From NCBI GenBank assembly GCA_029782145.1, contig JAKOVH010000013.1, positions 1-64,000 on the forward strand: a DNA stretch of 64,000 bases, in the 5' to 3' direction. The stretch is from Actinomycetes bacterium. Lineage in GTDB: Bacteria > Actinomycetota > Acidimicrobiia > Acidimicrobiales > Acidimicrobilacustridaceae. A program made the translations under genes and the position numbers. Each line of letters begins with the position of its first letter. The stretch's first letter is position 1. The notes beneath the pieces are model-generated. The model was not told the DNA's origin. It saw only the letters and a program-made list of their open reading frames with translations, and did no database searches. Below are positions 1 through 7,373 of this stretch, one piece after another.

Positions 1-308
1 CTAAATGCCTCGTCCAACACCGAGAACCCCGACCGCAGCCGTTTCGCCACCCGCACCCGGGCCGTGGCCACCGGCTGGGGCAGGGCCGCTTCCCGGGCCA
101 GCCACGTGCGCGTCGACAGGCCGTGGTCACGGTCGCACACCCCCCGGGCGTCGGCCTCGGCCAGCAGATGGGCCTCGGCCGCGTCCACCAGCCGGCGCAC
201 CAGCTCCAACGACACGATCCCGTCGAGGACCGAGCCGTCATCGGCCAACGCCGGGTCGAGCCCGGCGGCTTTGCGGCACGTCTCCACCAACCCATCCCAA
301 TCGAACAT
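1..308 (-). CDS. DUF222/HNH-type protein, N-terminal part
   Basis: Open reading frame on the reverse strand from ATG at 308 running off the window edge, so only about 102 residues are visible. It begins MFDWDGLVETCRKAAG and continues with a helical, Ala/Leu-rich stretch (AEAHLLAEADARGVC, then HGLSTRTWLAREAALP). This resembles the N-terminal DUF222 region of the many 13E12-type HNH endonuclease-like proteins of actinomycetes. The HNH part, if present, lies outside the window. A TAGCAT box at 316-321 ends 7 nt before the ATG, which suits leaderless translation. It diverges from dnaE. Function unknown; such copies are often repeated in a genome. Confidence 0.6.
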   Translation of the reverse strand, partial: MFDWDGLVETCRKAAGLDPALADDGSVLDGIVSLELVRRLVDAAEAHLLAEADARGVCDRDHGLSTRTWLAREAALPQPVATARVRVAKRLRSGFSVLDEAF

Positions 309-315
309 CAGTACG

Positions 316-321
316 ATGCTA
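316..321 (-). promoter_or_regulatory. -10 box of leaderless DUF222 gene
   Basis: Read on the reverse strand the hexamer is TAGCAT, followed by 7 nt and the ATG at 308. The spacing places transcription start at or beside the start codon. No -35 element was recognised. Confidence 0.4.
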
Positions 322-461
322 CCCGACCGCTGTGACAGGTTCACCCGCTTTCCCACCGTTGCACCCGATGTCACACGTGCTCGTCACCTCGCGCCCCCCG
401 AGCCGTGTGCCATCCGATGGGACTGCTAGAGTCGCATCACCCAAATCACACGGGTGTCATT

Positions 462-492
462 TCATCCACAGCGTGGGGATAACCGCTGTGGA
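462..492. promoter_or_regulatory. Inverted repeat with DnaA-box-like 9-mers upstream of dnaE
   Basis: A 9-bp perfect inverted repeat (TCCACAGCG at 465-473, CGCTGTGGA at 484-492) has a 10-nt centre. Two 9-mers inside differ by one base from the DnaA box TTATCCACA: TCATCCACA at 462-470, and TTATCCCCA on the reverse strand at 474-482. The element lies 40-70 nt before the dnaE start. Control of dnaE by DnaA is inference only. Nothing else distinct was seen between 322 and 461. Confidence 0.35.
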
Positions 493-531
493 CGGGCTGT
501 GCAGGGTCGAGCAGGAAGGAGGGGTGCCACG

Positions 532-3500
532 GTGGCTGATTCGTTCGTCCACCTCCACCAGCACACCGAGTTCTCCATGCTCGACGGGGCGGCGCGGGTG
601 GACGACGTGGTCGCCAAGGCGTCGGCCGACGGCCAGCCGGCGATGGGGATCACCGATCACGGCAACATGTACGGGATCCTCGACTTCTACCAGGCGTGCC
701 GCCGGGCCGAGGTGAAGCCGATCATCGGCTGCGAGCTGTACCAGGCCTTCGAGCACCGCACCGAGCGGCCCCAGCGCCGGGGCCGGCTCGACGACTCGGG
801 CGGTGAGGTCGAGGGCGGCCGCAAGCAGTACTACCACCTGACCGCCCTGGCCGAGACGGCGACGGGCTACCGCAACCTCATCCAGCTGGCCAGCCGGGCC
901 TACCTCGAGGGCTACTACATGAAGCCCAAGGTCGACTGGGAGCTGCTCGAGGCCCACCACGAGGGCATCATCGCCACCACCGGGTGCCTCGGCGGGCAGG
1001 TCCTGCAGGCGCTCATGCAGGGCGACGAGCGCGGCGCCCTCGAGAAGGCCGCTCGCCTCCAGGACATCTTCGGCAAGGACAACCTCTTCGTCGAGATCCA
1101 GGACCACGGCATCCCCGAGCAGCGCACCACCAACCCGCAGCTGTTCGAGATCGCCCGCAAGATCGGCGCGCCGCTGCTCGCCACCAACGACAGCCACTAC
1201 ACCCACCAGCACGACGCCGTCTCCCACGACGCGCTGCTGTGCGTGCAGACGGGCTCGCTGATGAGCGACCCCGACCGCTTCAAGTTCCACGGCGACCAGC
1301 ACTACCTGAAGACCGCCGCCGAGATGCGCTCGCTGTTCTCCGAGGTGCCCGAGGCGTGCGACAACACCCTCTGGATCGCCGAGCGCTGCGACGTCGAGAT
1401 CGAGTTCGGCAAGCCGCAGCTGCCCAACTTCCCGCTGCCCGAGGGCTTCACCGACGACGCCGACTACCTGCGCCACCTCACCTTCGAGGGCGCCCGTCAG
1501 CGCTGGGGCGACCCGCTGCCCGACCACATCGTCGAGCGGCTCGCCTTCGAGCTCAAGGTCATCGGCGACATGGGCTTCAGCTCCTACTTCCTCATCGTCT
1601 GGGACCTCATCAAGCACGCCCGCGACGCCGGCATCCGCGTCGGCCCCGGCCGTGGCTCGGCGGCGGGGTGCGCGGTGGCCTACACGCTGCGCATCACCGA
1701 CCTCGACCCCATCGAGTACGACCTGCTGTTCGAGCGGTTCCTCAACCCCAGCCGCATCTCGATGCCCGACATCGACATGGACTTCGACTCCCGCTACCGC
1801 GATGAGATGATCCGCTACGCGGCCGAGCGGTACGGCCGCGACCACGTCGCCCAGATCGTCACCTTCTCCACCATCAAGGCCCGGGCCGCGGTGCGCGACG
1901 CCGCCCGGGTGCTCGGCTACCCCTACGCGGTGGGCGACAAGGTGGCCAAGGCCATGCCGCCGCTGGTGATGGGCCGTGACACGCCGCTGTACGCCTGCTT
2001 CGACGAGCATCCCAAGTTCACCGACGGCTACAAGATGGCCGCCGACCTGCGCGAGATGTACGCCACCGACCCCGACGCCCGCCAGGTCATCGACGTGGCT
2101 CGCGGCCTCGAGGGCCTGCGCCGGCAGGACGGCATCCACGCCGCCGCGGTGGTGATCACCAAGGAACCGCTCACCGAGTACCTGCCAATCCAGCGCAAGC
2201 CCGAGGCCGGCCTCGACCCCGAGCTGGCCCCCGTCGTCACCCAGTACGAGATGCACGGTGTCGAGGAGCTGGGCCTGCTGAAGATGGACTTCCTCGGCCT
2301 GCGCAACCTCGACGTCATCACCGACACCGTCGAGATGATCCGCCACAGCCACGGCGTCGAGCTCGACGTCGACAACCTGCCCCTCGACGACCAGCTCACC
2401 TACGAGCTGCTGCAGCGGGGCGACTCGATCGGCGTGTTCCAGCTCGAGGGCGGCCCCATGCGGGCGCTGATGCGTTCGCTCGCGCCCACCGAGTTCGAGG
2501 ACGTCGCCGCCCTCGTGGCGCTGTATCGGCCGGGGCCGATGGCGGCCAACATGCACAACGACTACGCCGACCGCAAGAACGGCCGGAAGGCGATTGAGTA
2601 CCTCCACGACGACGCCAAGGAGGTGCTGGGCGACACCTACGGGCTCATGGTGTACCAGGAGTCCATGATGCGGATCGCCCAACGGTTTGCCGGCTATGAT
2701 CTTGCTGAGGCGGACAACCTTCGCAAGGCCTGCCTCCCCGCTGGGTCCCGCATGCTCACCCGGGGACGTGGCTATGTCCCGATCGAGAAGGTGATGGGGC
2801 TATGCGACCGACGGGTCCAGACCATCGACACCACCTCGGCCACCAGTCGCTTCGCCGAGGTGGCCGATGTGTGGTCGGTCGGACGCAAGCAGGTCTTCCG
2901 CCTGACGACGAGCTCGGGTTACACGATCGAGGCCACCGACAACCACCCGTTCCTGGTCGAGGACACCTGGACCGAGCTGCGGCAGGTCCGCATCGGCGAC
3001 CTCGTGGCCGTGGCGGCAGCCACCCGCACGAACGGGGGCAGCAAGCTCTCCGATGCCCAGATCGACCTCTCGGCGCTCTTGATCTCGGAGGGCTACATCC
3101 CGGATCTCGGGCCGGGGGAGCATCGCAACGCCCACTTCACGAACACCGATCCGGAGCTGCTCGATGCGTTCCGGTCCGCCTACGAACGGCACTTCGGCGT
3201 CCCCCACGTCCGTGAGTCCCAGAACGGCGGCGTCGCCCAGCTGCGACTGCTCCGCGCCGAGGTGGCCGAGCTGCAGCCTGTGCTCGGGCGGCTGGGTCTC
3301 TCCGCCGACAAGACGATCCCCGAGTGCGTCCTGAACGCCCCGCTCCGGAAGGTCGAGCGCTTCCTCGGCCTCTACTTCTGCGCCGACGGCTGGGCCGACG
3401 CGTCAGGGGTGCACTACGGCTCGAAGAGCCTCGACGTGGCGCGCGGGCTCAAGCGGCTCTTGCTGCGTTGCGGCCTCGTGTCGAACATCTGCCACCGTGA

Positions 3501-5295
3501 CATCGACGGGCATGGTCGCCACTACACGGTGTCCGTCGCCGACAAGGGGAACGCGAAGGACTTCGCTCGCATCATCGAGCCGCACCTGACCACCATGAAG
3601 GCGGCGAAGGTCGGCCGATGGTTGCTCGGGTGGGGCGATCGGCGCAGCGCTACGAACATCGGGATCCCGTCGTCGTTCCTCGCCGCCGAGCTCGAGCGAC
3701 GGAGTCAGGTCACCGGCCGCTCGAAGCGTGCGCTCGGCGTCGACACCGGCGGCTACACGGCAAGCCGGATCCTCCACCGGCAGACCCTCGACGGCCTGCT
3801 CTACTCCGAGCGCCTCGAGGATCTCCGCACCGGCGACCTGGTGTGGGACACCGTGGTCTCGATCGAGGCCGTGGGGGAGCGCGAGTGCTTCGACTTCCGG
3901 ATGACCGACGAGGATCGCCCGTACGCGCTGGTCGAGGACGTGCTGGTCCACAACTGCGGGAAGAAGAACCGGGAGCTGATCGCCAAGGAGCGGGTGAAGT
4001 TCGCCGAGGGGTGCGAGAAGACGGGCTACGGCGCCGAGCTCGGCCACAAGTGGTTCGACATCATCGAACCGTTCGCCGACTACGCGTTCAACAAGAGCCA
4101 CGCCTACGGCTACGGCTACATCGCCTACCAGACCGCCTACCTCAAGGCGCACTACCCCGTCGAGTACCTCGCCGCCCTGCTCACCAGCGTCAAGACCAAC
4201 CTCGACAAGGCCGCGGTCTACCTCAACGAGTGCCGCCAGATGGGCATCGACGTGCTCGTCCCGGACGTCAACGTGTCCGCCTCCGACTTCGTCGGTGTCG
4301 ACCGGCCCGACGGCACCCGGGCCATCGCCTTCGGGCTGTCGGCCGTGCGCAACGTGGGTGAGGGCCTGGTGTCGCTGATCCTCGCCGAGCGGGAGGCCAA
4401 CGGCCCGTTCCTCGACTTCTACGACTTCTGCGACCGGGTCGACACCAGCGTGCTCAACAAGCGCACGATCGAGTCGCTCGTCAAGGCCGGCGGCTTCGAC
4501 TCGCTCGGCTACAGCCGCAAGGGCCTGCTCGGCTACTACGACAAGATCATCGACGAGACCGTCGCCCGCCGCCGCAAGGAGGCCGAGGGCCAGTTCGACC
4601 TCTTCTCGATGGCCGACAGCGGCGGCACCGACGACGTCGCGGCGGGCACCCGCTTCGTCATCCCCACCGAGGACTTCGACAAGCGCCAGAAGCTCGCCTT
4701 CGAAAAGGAGATGCTCGGCCTCTACGTGTCCGACCACCCGCTCATGGGCGCCGAGGCGTCGCTGCGGCGGCGCACCGAGTGCACCATCGCCGAGCTGGAG
4801 GGCGTCGAGGAGTCCGCCGTGCGCACCGTGGGCGGCCTGGTCACGTCGCTGCAGCGCAAGTGGACCAAGAAGGGCGACCTCATGGCCGTGTTCGTGCTGG
4901 AGGACCTCCAGGCGTCGGTCGAGGTCATGGTCTTCCCGAAGACGATGCAGCTCTACGGCCACCTCCTCGAGGACGACGCCGTCGTGGTGGTCAAGGGCCG
5001 GGTCGACACGCGCGACGACCAGCCCAAGCTGATGGCCACCGACCTCGAGCGGTTCGAGCCGATCACCGATGGCGCCCCTCCGCTGCACGTGAACCTCACC
5101 CCCGCCGCGCTGAGCGACACGCTGCTCGCCCAGCTCAAGCACCTCCTCGGCGAGCACCCCGGCGAGTCGCAGGTGTTCCTCCACGTGGGCGAGCGCCAGG
5201 TGCTGCGGCTCCCGGACGACTTCAACGTCGAGGCCACGACCGGGCTCATGGCCGAGCTGCGGGTCCTGCTCGGCCCCTCCGCCGTCGCCGCCTAG
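532..5295 (+). CDS. dnaE: DNA polymerase III subunit alpha with intein
   Basis: Replicative DNA polymerase III catalytic subunit, 1587 residues including a 408-residue intein; the spliced product is about 1179 residues, usual for bacterial DnaE1. In order: a PHP domain (HLHQHTEFSMLDGA near residue 8), the C-family polymerase core with the catalytic motif PDIDMDFD near residue 411, a helix-hairpin-helix region, and a C-terminal OB fold (GGLVTSLQRKWTKKGDL). GTG at 532 is chosen because AGGAAGGAGG at 512-521 sits 10 nt upstream and the protein then starts VADSFVHLHQH. An in-frame ATG at 454 adds 26 residues lacking family character. The inserted intein must splice out for a working polymerase. 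It is transcribed alone, away from the DUF222 gene. Confidence 0.96.
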   Translation: MADSFVHLHQHTEFSMLDGAARVDDVVAKASADGQPAMGITDHGNMYGILDFYQACRRAEVKPIIGCELYQAFEHRTERPQRRGRLDDSGGEVEGGRKQYYHLTALAETATGYRNLIQLASRAYLEGYYMKPKVDWELLEAHHEGIIATTGCLGGQVLQALMQGDERGALEKAARLQDIFGKDNLFVEIQDHGIPEQRTTNPQLFEIARKIGAPLLATNDSHYTHQHDAVSHDALLCVQTGSLMSDPDRFKFHGDQHYLKTAAEMRSLFSEVPEACDNTLWIAERCDVEIEFGKPQLPNFPLPEGFTDDADYLRHLTFEGARQRWGDPLPDHIVERLAFELKVIGDMGFSSYFLIVWDLIKHARDAGIRVGPGRGSAAGCAVAYTLRITDLDPIEYDLLFERFLNPSRISMPDIDMDFDSRYRDEMIRYAAERYGRDHVAQIVTFSTIKARAAVRDAARVLGYPYAVGDKVAKAMPPLVMGRDTPLYACFDEHPKFTDGYKMAADLREMYATDPDARQVIDVARGLEGLRRQDGIHAAAVVITKEPLTEYLPIQRKPEAGLDPELAPVVTQYEMHGVEELGLLKMDFLGLRNLDVITDTVEMIRHSHGVELDVDNLPLDDQLTYELLQRGDSIGVFQLEGGPMRALMRSLAPTEFEDVAALVALYRPGPMAANMHNDYADRKNGRKAIEYLHDDAKEVLGDTYGLMVYQESMMRIAQRFAGYDLAEADNLRKACLPAGSRMLTRGRGYVPIEKVMGLCDRRVQTIDTTSATSRFAEVADVWSVGRKQVFRLTTSSGYTIEATDNHPFLVEDTWTELRQVRIGDLVAVAAATRTNGGSKLSDAQIDLSALLISEGYIPDLGPGEHRNAHFTNTDPELLDAFRSAYERHFGVPHVRESQNGGVAQLRLLRAEVAELQPVLGRLGLSADKTIPECVLNAPLRKVERFLGLYFCADGWADASGVHYGSKSLDVARGLKRLLLRCGLVSNICHRDIDGHGRHYTVSVADKGNAKDFARIIEPHLTTMKAAKVGRWLLGWGDRRSATNIGIPSSFLAAELERRSQVTGRSKRALGVDTGGYTASRILHRQTLDGLLYSERLEDLRTGDLVWDTVVSIEAVGERECFDFRMTDEDRPYALVEDVLVHNCGKKNRELIAKERVKFAEGCEKTGYGAELGHKWFDIIEPFADYAFNKSHAYGYGYIAYQTAYLKAHYPVEYLAALLTSVKTNLDKAAVYLNECRQMGIDVLVPDVNVSASDFVGVDRPDGTRAIAFGLSAVRNVGEGLVSLILAEREANGPFLDFYDFCDRVDTSVLNKRTIESLVKAGGFDSLGYSRKGLLGYYDKIIDETVARRRKEAEGQFDLFSMADSGGTDDVAAGTRFVIPTEDFDKRQKLAFEKEMLGLYVSDHPLMGAEASLRRRTECTIAELEGVEESAVRTVGGLVTSLQRKWTKKGDLMAVFVLEDLQASVEVMVFPKTMQLYGHLLEDDAVVVVKGRVDTRDDQPKLMATDLERFEPITDGAPPLHVNLTPAALSDTLLAQLKHLLGEHPGESQVFLHVGERQVLRLPDDFNVEATTGLMAELRVLLGPSAVAA
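2731..3954 (+). other. In-frame intein with LAGLIDADG homing endonuclease (dnaE)
   Basis: The 408-residue insertion follows the polymerase sequence ADNLRKA and precedes CGKKNRELIAKE, which match continuous sequence in uninterrupted DnaE proteins. It starts with Cys (CLPAGSRMLTRG, block A), has a block-B TDNHPF with the conserved Thr and His, and ends in block F/G with VEDVLVHN before a +1 Cys, the full set for class 1 protein splicing. Between these lie two LAGLIDADG-type motifs, LSALLISEGYI and FLGLYFCADGWA, with acidic residues Glu and Asp at the active positions. The endonuclease therefore looks intact. The N-extein is 733 residues, so the insertion is in the polymerase core. Confidence 0.95.
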
Positions 5296-5310
5296 GACCG
5301 ACCCTCTCCG

Positions 5311-5357
5311 AAGCTGGTTCCGAACGTTGCGGAACCCGCAACGTTCGGAACCAGCTT
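5311..5357. repeat. 47-bp perfect palindrome between convergent genes
   Basis: Two 22-nt arms (5311-5332 and 5336-5357) are perfectly complementary around the 3-nt loop AAC. The left arm starts AAGCTGGTTCCG and contains AACGTT. A smaller inverted repeat, GGTTCCG/CGGAACC, is nested in it. It lies 15 nt after the dnaE stop and 45 nt from the stop of the convergent TPR gene. There is no T-run, so it may be a bidirectional hairpin terminator, a REP-like element or a protein site. Confidence 0.7.
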
Positions 5358-5401
5358 GGCGGTCGTGGGGCGTGGGCGGTCGTGGGGCGACGCGGTGGCG
5401 C

Positions 5402-5917
5402 TCAGGCCTGGTCGAGGGCGTCGAGGCTCGCCTCGACCCGGCCCCGGATCTCCGCATCGAGGTCGGGCTGGTCCAGCACGCGCCGGTACTCGCGGCGGGC
5501 CTGGGCCGTGCGGCCGGTCGAGGCGTAGGCCCAGCCGAGGACGTGGCGCAGCTTCGCCTCGCCGGCGTCGGGCGTGTCGGTGCCGGATCGGGCCCGGCGC
5601 AGCGCGGACTGCAGGAGCAGGCCGCGCTCGAGGTGGGCGATGGCGTCGGTCGGCCGGCCGGTCTCCACCAGGGCGTGGCCCAGAGCCAGCTCGACCGCGG
5701 GGCGCCACGCGTGGTCGCCGTCGTCGCTGGGCCGGGCGAGCACGGGCCCGGCACCGTCGACGACCGCCGCCCACCGTCCCCGGCGGTAGGCGTCGAGCAC
5801 GGCGCTGGCGTCCTTGGGGGCGCCCGGGATGGTGCGCCGCCGGGCCGTTCGGCGCAGCAGCAGGGCCCACCCGACACCGAGGGCGACGGCGACCGCGACG
5901 GTCGCGAGGATGTCCAC
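5402..5917 (-). CDS. TPR-containing membrane-anchored protein
   Basis: 171 residues. An N-terminal membrane segment (ILATVAVAVALGVGWALLL) is followed by a basic stretch RRTARRRT and then tetratricopeptide-like helices (AVLDAYRRGRWAAVVDGAGP, PAVELALGHALVETGRPTDA, LRHVLGWAYASTGRTAQARR). This suggests a membrane-tethered scaffold with its TPR domain in the cytoplasm. Start is GTG at 5917; a TAGCGT box (5926-5931, reverse strand) ends 8 nt upstream, consistent with a leaderless message. The gene converges on dnaE and diverges from the gene at 6011. No specific partner can be named. Confidence 0.75.
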   Translation of the reverse strand: MDILATVAVAVALGVGWALLLRRTARRRTIPGAPKDASAVLDAYRRGRWAAVVDGAGPVLARPSDDGDHAWRPAVELALGHALVETGRPTDAIAHLERGLLLQSALRRARSGTDTPDAGEAKLRHVLGWAYASTGRTAQARREYRRVLDQPDLDAEIRGRVEASLDALDQA

Positions 5918-6010
5918 GGGCGGTGACGCTACCGGCCCGAGTTGCGCCGGAGCGCCGCAACGGCTGGACTATCGGTTCGCATTTGTCCTCATCAGGGGCT
6001 GTACACGCAC

Positions 6011-6676
6011 ATGGCAATCGAGGTCACCACCAAGGACTGCACCCAGCTGAGCGACGCGGAGCTGGCCGAGATGGCCGACATCTGCGCCGAGGGGCCGAGT
6101 CGGTTCGAGGCCGGCCTCCTGTCCAAGCAAGCCGAGGCCTGGGTCCTCGTGTCGTTGGCTCGCGAGTCGGGTCTGAAGGGCTTCTCGTTCTGCACCCTCG
6201 AGCGCATCGGGGGCACGCCGAGCGTGCTCATCGGCTTGGCGTCGGTGAAGCGCACCGCCAAGCGCAGCTCGGTGCTGCGGGCGCTCATGCTGGACCAGTT
6301 CCGTCGGGCCGTGCTCGCCTTCCCCGACGAAGACGTGCTGGTCGGCACCCGGTTCGCCGGTCCGAGCGGCTACGAGGCGTTCAAGACCCTCGGGGACATC
6401 GTCCCCCGCCCGGAGCACAAGGCCACCGGTGAGGAACGGGCCTGGGGTCGACGGCTCGCCAAGCGGTTCGGCATCGACAACGGCAACTACGACGACAAGA
6501 CGTTCGTGGCCACCGGCGACGGCACCTTCCCGCTGGTGCTCGACCACGAGTCGCTCGAGCCCGACAAGATCGACCCCGCCGTCGTCGAGCTGTTCGCCGG
6601 TGTCGACGCCCCCCGGGGCGACTCGCTCATCGCCTTCGGCTGGGCGATGGCCGAGGACCTGGCCAAGCTGCGCTGA
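6011..6676 (+). CDS. Conserved hypothetical protein, possible GNAT-like fold
   Basis: 221 residues starting MAIEVTTKDCTQLSDAELAE. I do not recognise a named family. The layout SVLIGLASVKRTAKR, LRALMLDQFRRAVLAFPDED, VLVGTRFAGPSGYEAFKTL resembles a strand-helix-strand acyltransferase core, so a divergent GNAT fold is possible, but no clear acetyl-CoA loop is visible. A longer frame opens at 5942, but those 23 residues look like untranslated leader; an AGGGG 12 nt before ATG 6011 is a weak ribosome site. It is followed after 42 nt by the nitroreductase, probably in one transcript. Soluble, with no signal peptide. Confidence 0.7.
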   Translation: MAIEVTTKDCTQLSDAELAEMADICAEGPSRFEAGLLSKQAEAWVLVSLARESGLKGFSFCTLERIGGTPSVLIGLASVKRTAKRSSVLRALMLDQFRRAVLAFPDEDVLVGTRFAGPSGYEAFKTLGDIVPRPEHKATGEERAWGRRLAKRFGIDNGNYDDKTFVATGDGTFPLVLDHESLEPDKIDPAVVELFAGVDAPRGDSLIAFGWAMAEDLAKLR

Positions 6677-6718
6677 CGCCGGGCCGGGTGTCCACCCGGC
6701 CAGCGTCGTCCCGCCTCC

Positions 6719-7321
6719 ATGGAGCTCGCCGACGTCGTCCGCTCCCGCCGGATGGTGCGGGCCTTCGAGCCGCGCCCGGTGCCGCCCGACGTCCTCGATC
6801 GGGTGCTCGACCTCGCCCGCCGGGTGCCGGCGGCCGGCAACACCCAGGGGCTCGACCTCGTGGTGCTCGAGGGCCCGGCCGAGACGGCCCGCTACTGGGA
6901 CGCCACCTTGCCGCCGCCACGCCGAGCCCGTTTCCCGTGGCCCCGCCTCCTCGACGCCCCCGTGCTCGTCGTCCCCGTCGGCCATCCCGGCGCCTACGTC
7001 GAGCGCTACGCCGAACCGGACAAGGCGGCCACCGGGCTGGGGGAGAGCCCGGACGCCTGGCCCGTGCCCTACTGGTACGTCGACACCGCCTTCGCGGCCA
7101 TGGTGGCGCTGCTGGCCGCGGCCGACGAGGGCCTCGGCGCGCTGTTCTTCGGGCAGTTCGAGCACGAGGCGGCCGTGAAGGCGGCGTTGGGCATCCCGGC
7201 CGAGCGCCGCCCGGTCGGCACCATCGCCCTCGGCTACGCCGCCGAGCAGCAACGGCCGAGTGTCAGCGGCCAGCGGCCCCGACGGCCCTTCGACGACGTC
7301 GTCCACCGCGGCGGGTGGTGA
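6719..7321 (+). CDS. Nitroreductase family FMN oxidoreductase
   Basis: 200 residues. The N-terminal MELADVVRSRRMVRAFEPRP holds the family's Arg-rich FMN phosphate-binding segment. VPAAGNTQGLDLVVLEG and the later helix DTAFAAMVALLAAADEGLGA, then LGIPAERRPVGTIALGYA, match the fold order of small nitroreductases, and the tail RRPFDDVVHRGGW is typical. It would reduce an unknown substrate with a flavin or deazaflavin cofactor in the cytoplasm. It follows the hypothetical gene on the same strand and ends 52 nt before the convergent glycosyltransferase stop. No strong ribosome site precedes the ATG. Confidence 0.85.
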   Translation: MELADVVRSRRMVRAFEPRPVPPDVLDRVLDLARRVPAAGNTQGLDLVVLEGPAETARYWDATLPPPRRARFPWPRLLDAPVLVVPVGHPGAYVERYAEPDKAATGLGESPDAWPVPYWYVDTAFAAMVALLAAADEGLGALFFGQFEHEAAVKAALGIPAERRPVGTIALGYAAEQQRPSVSGQRPRRPFDDVVHRGGW

Positions 7322-7373
7322 ACGCCCCGACCAGGGCGTGGTCGAGGCCAGGATCGAAGGCGACGGTCGGGGT

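Noticed and set aside
457-2682. 741-codon open frame on the - strand
   Set aside because: Shadow of dnaE produced by high GC; composition is unlike a protein.
3403-5877. 824-codon - strand frame
   Set aside because: Antisense of dnaE and the TPR gene in the wrong frame.
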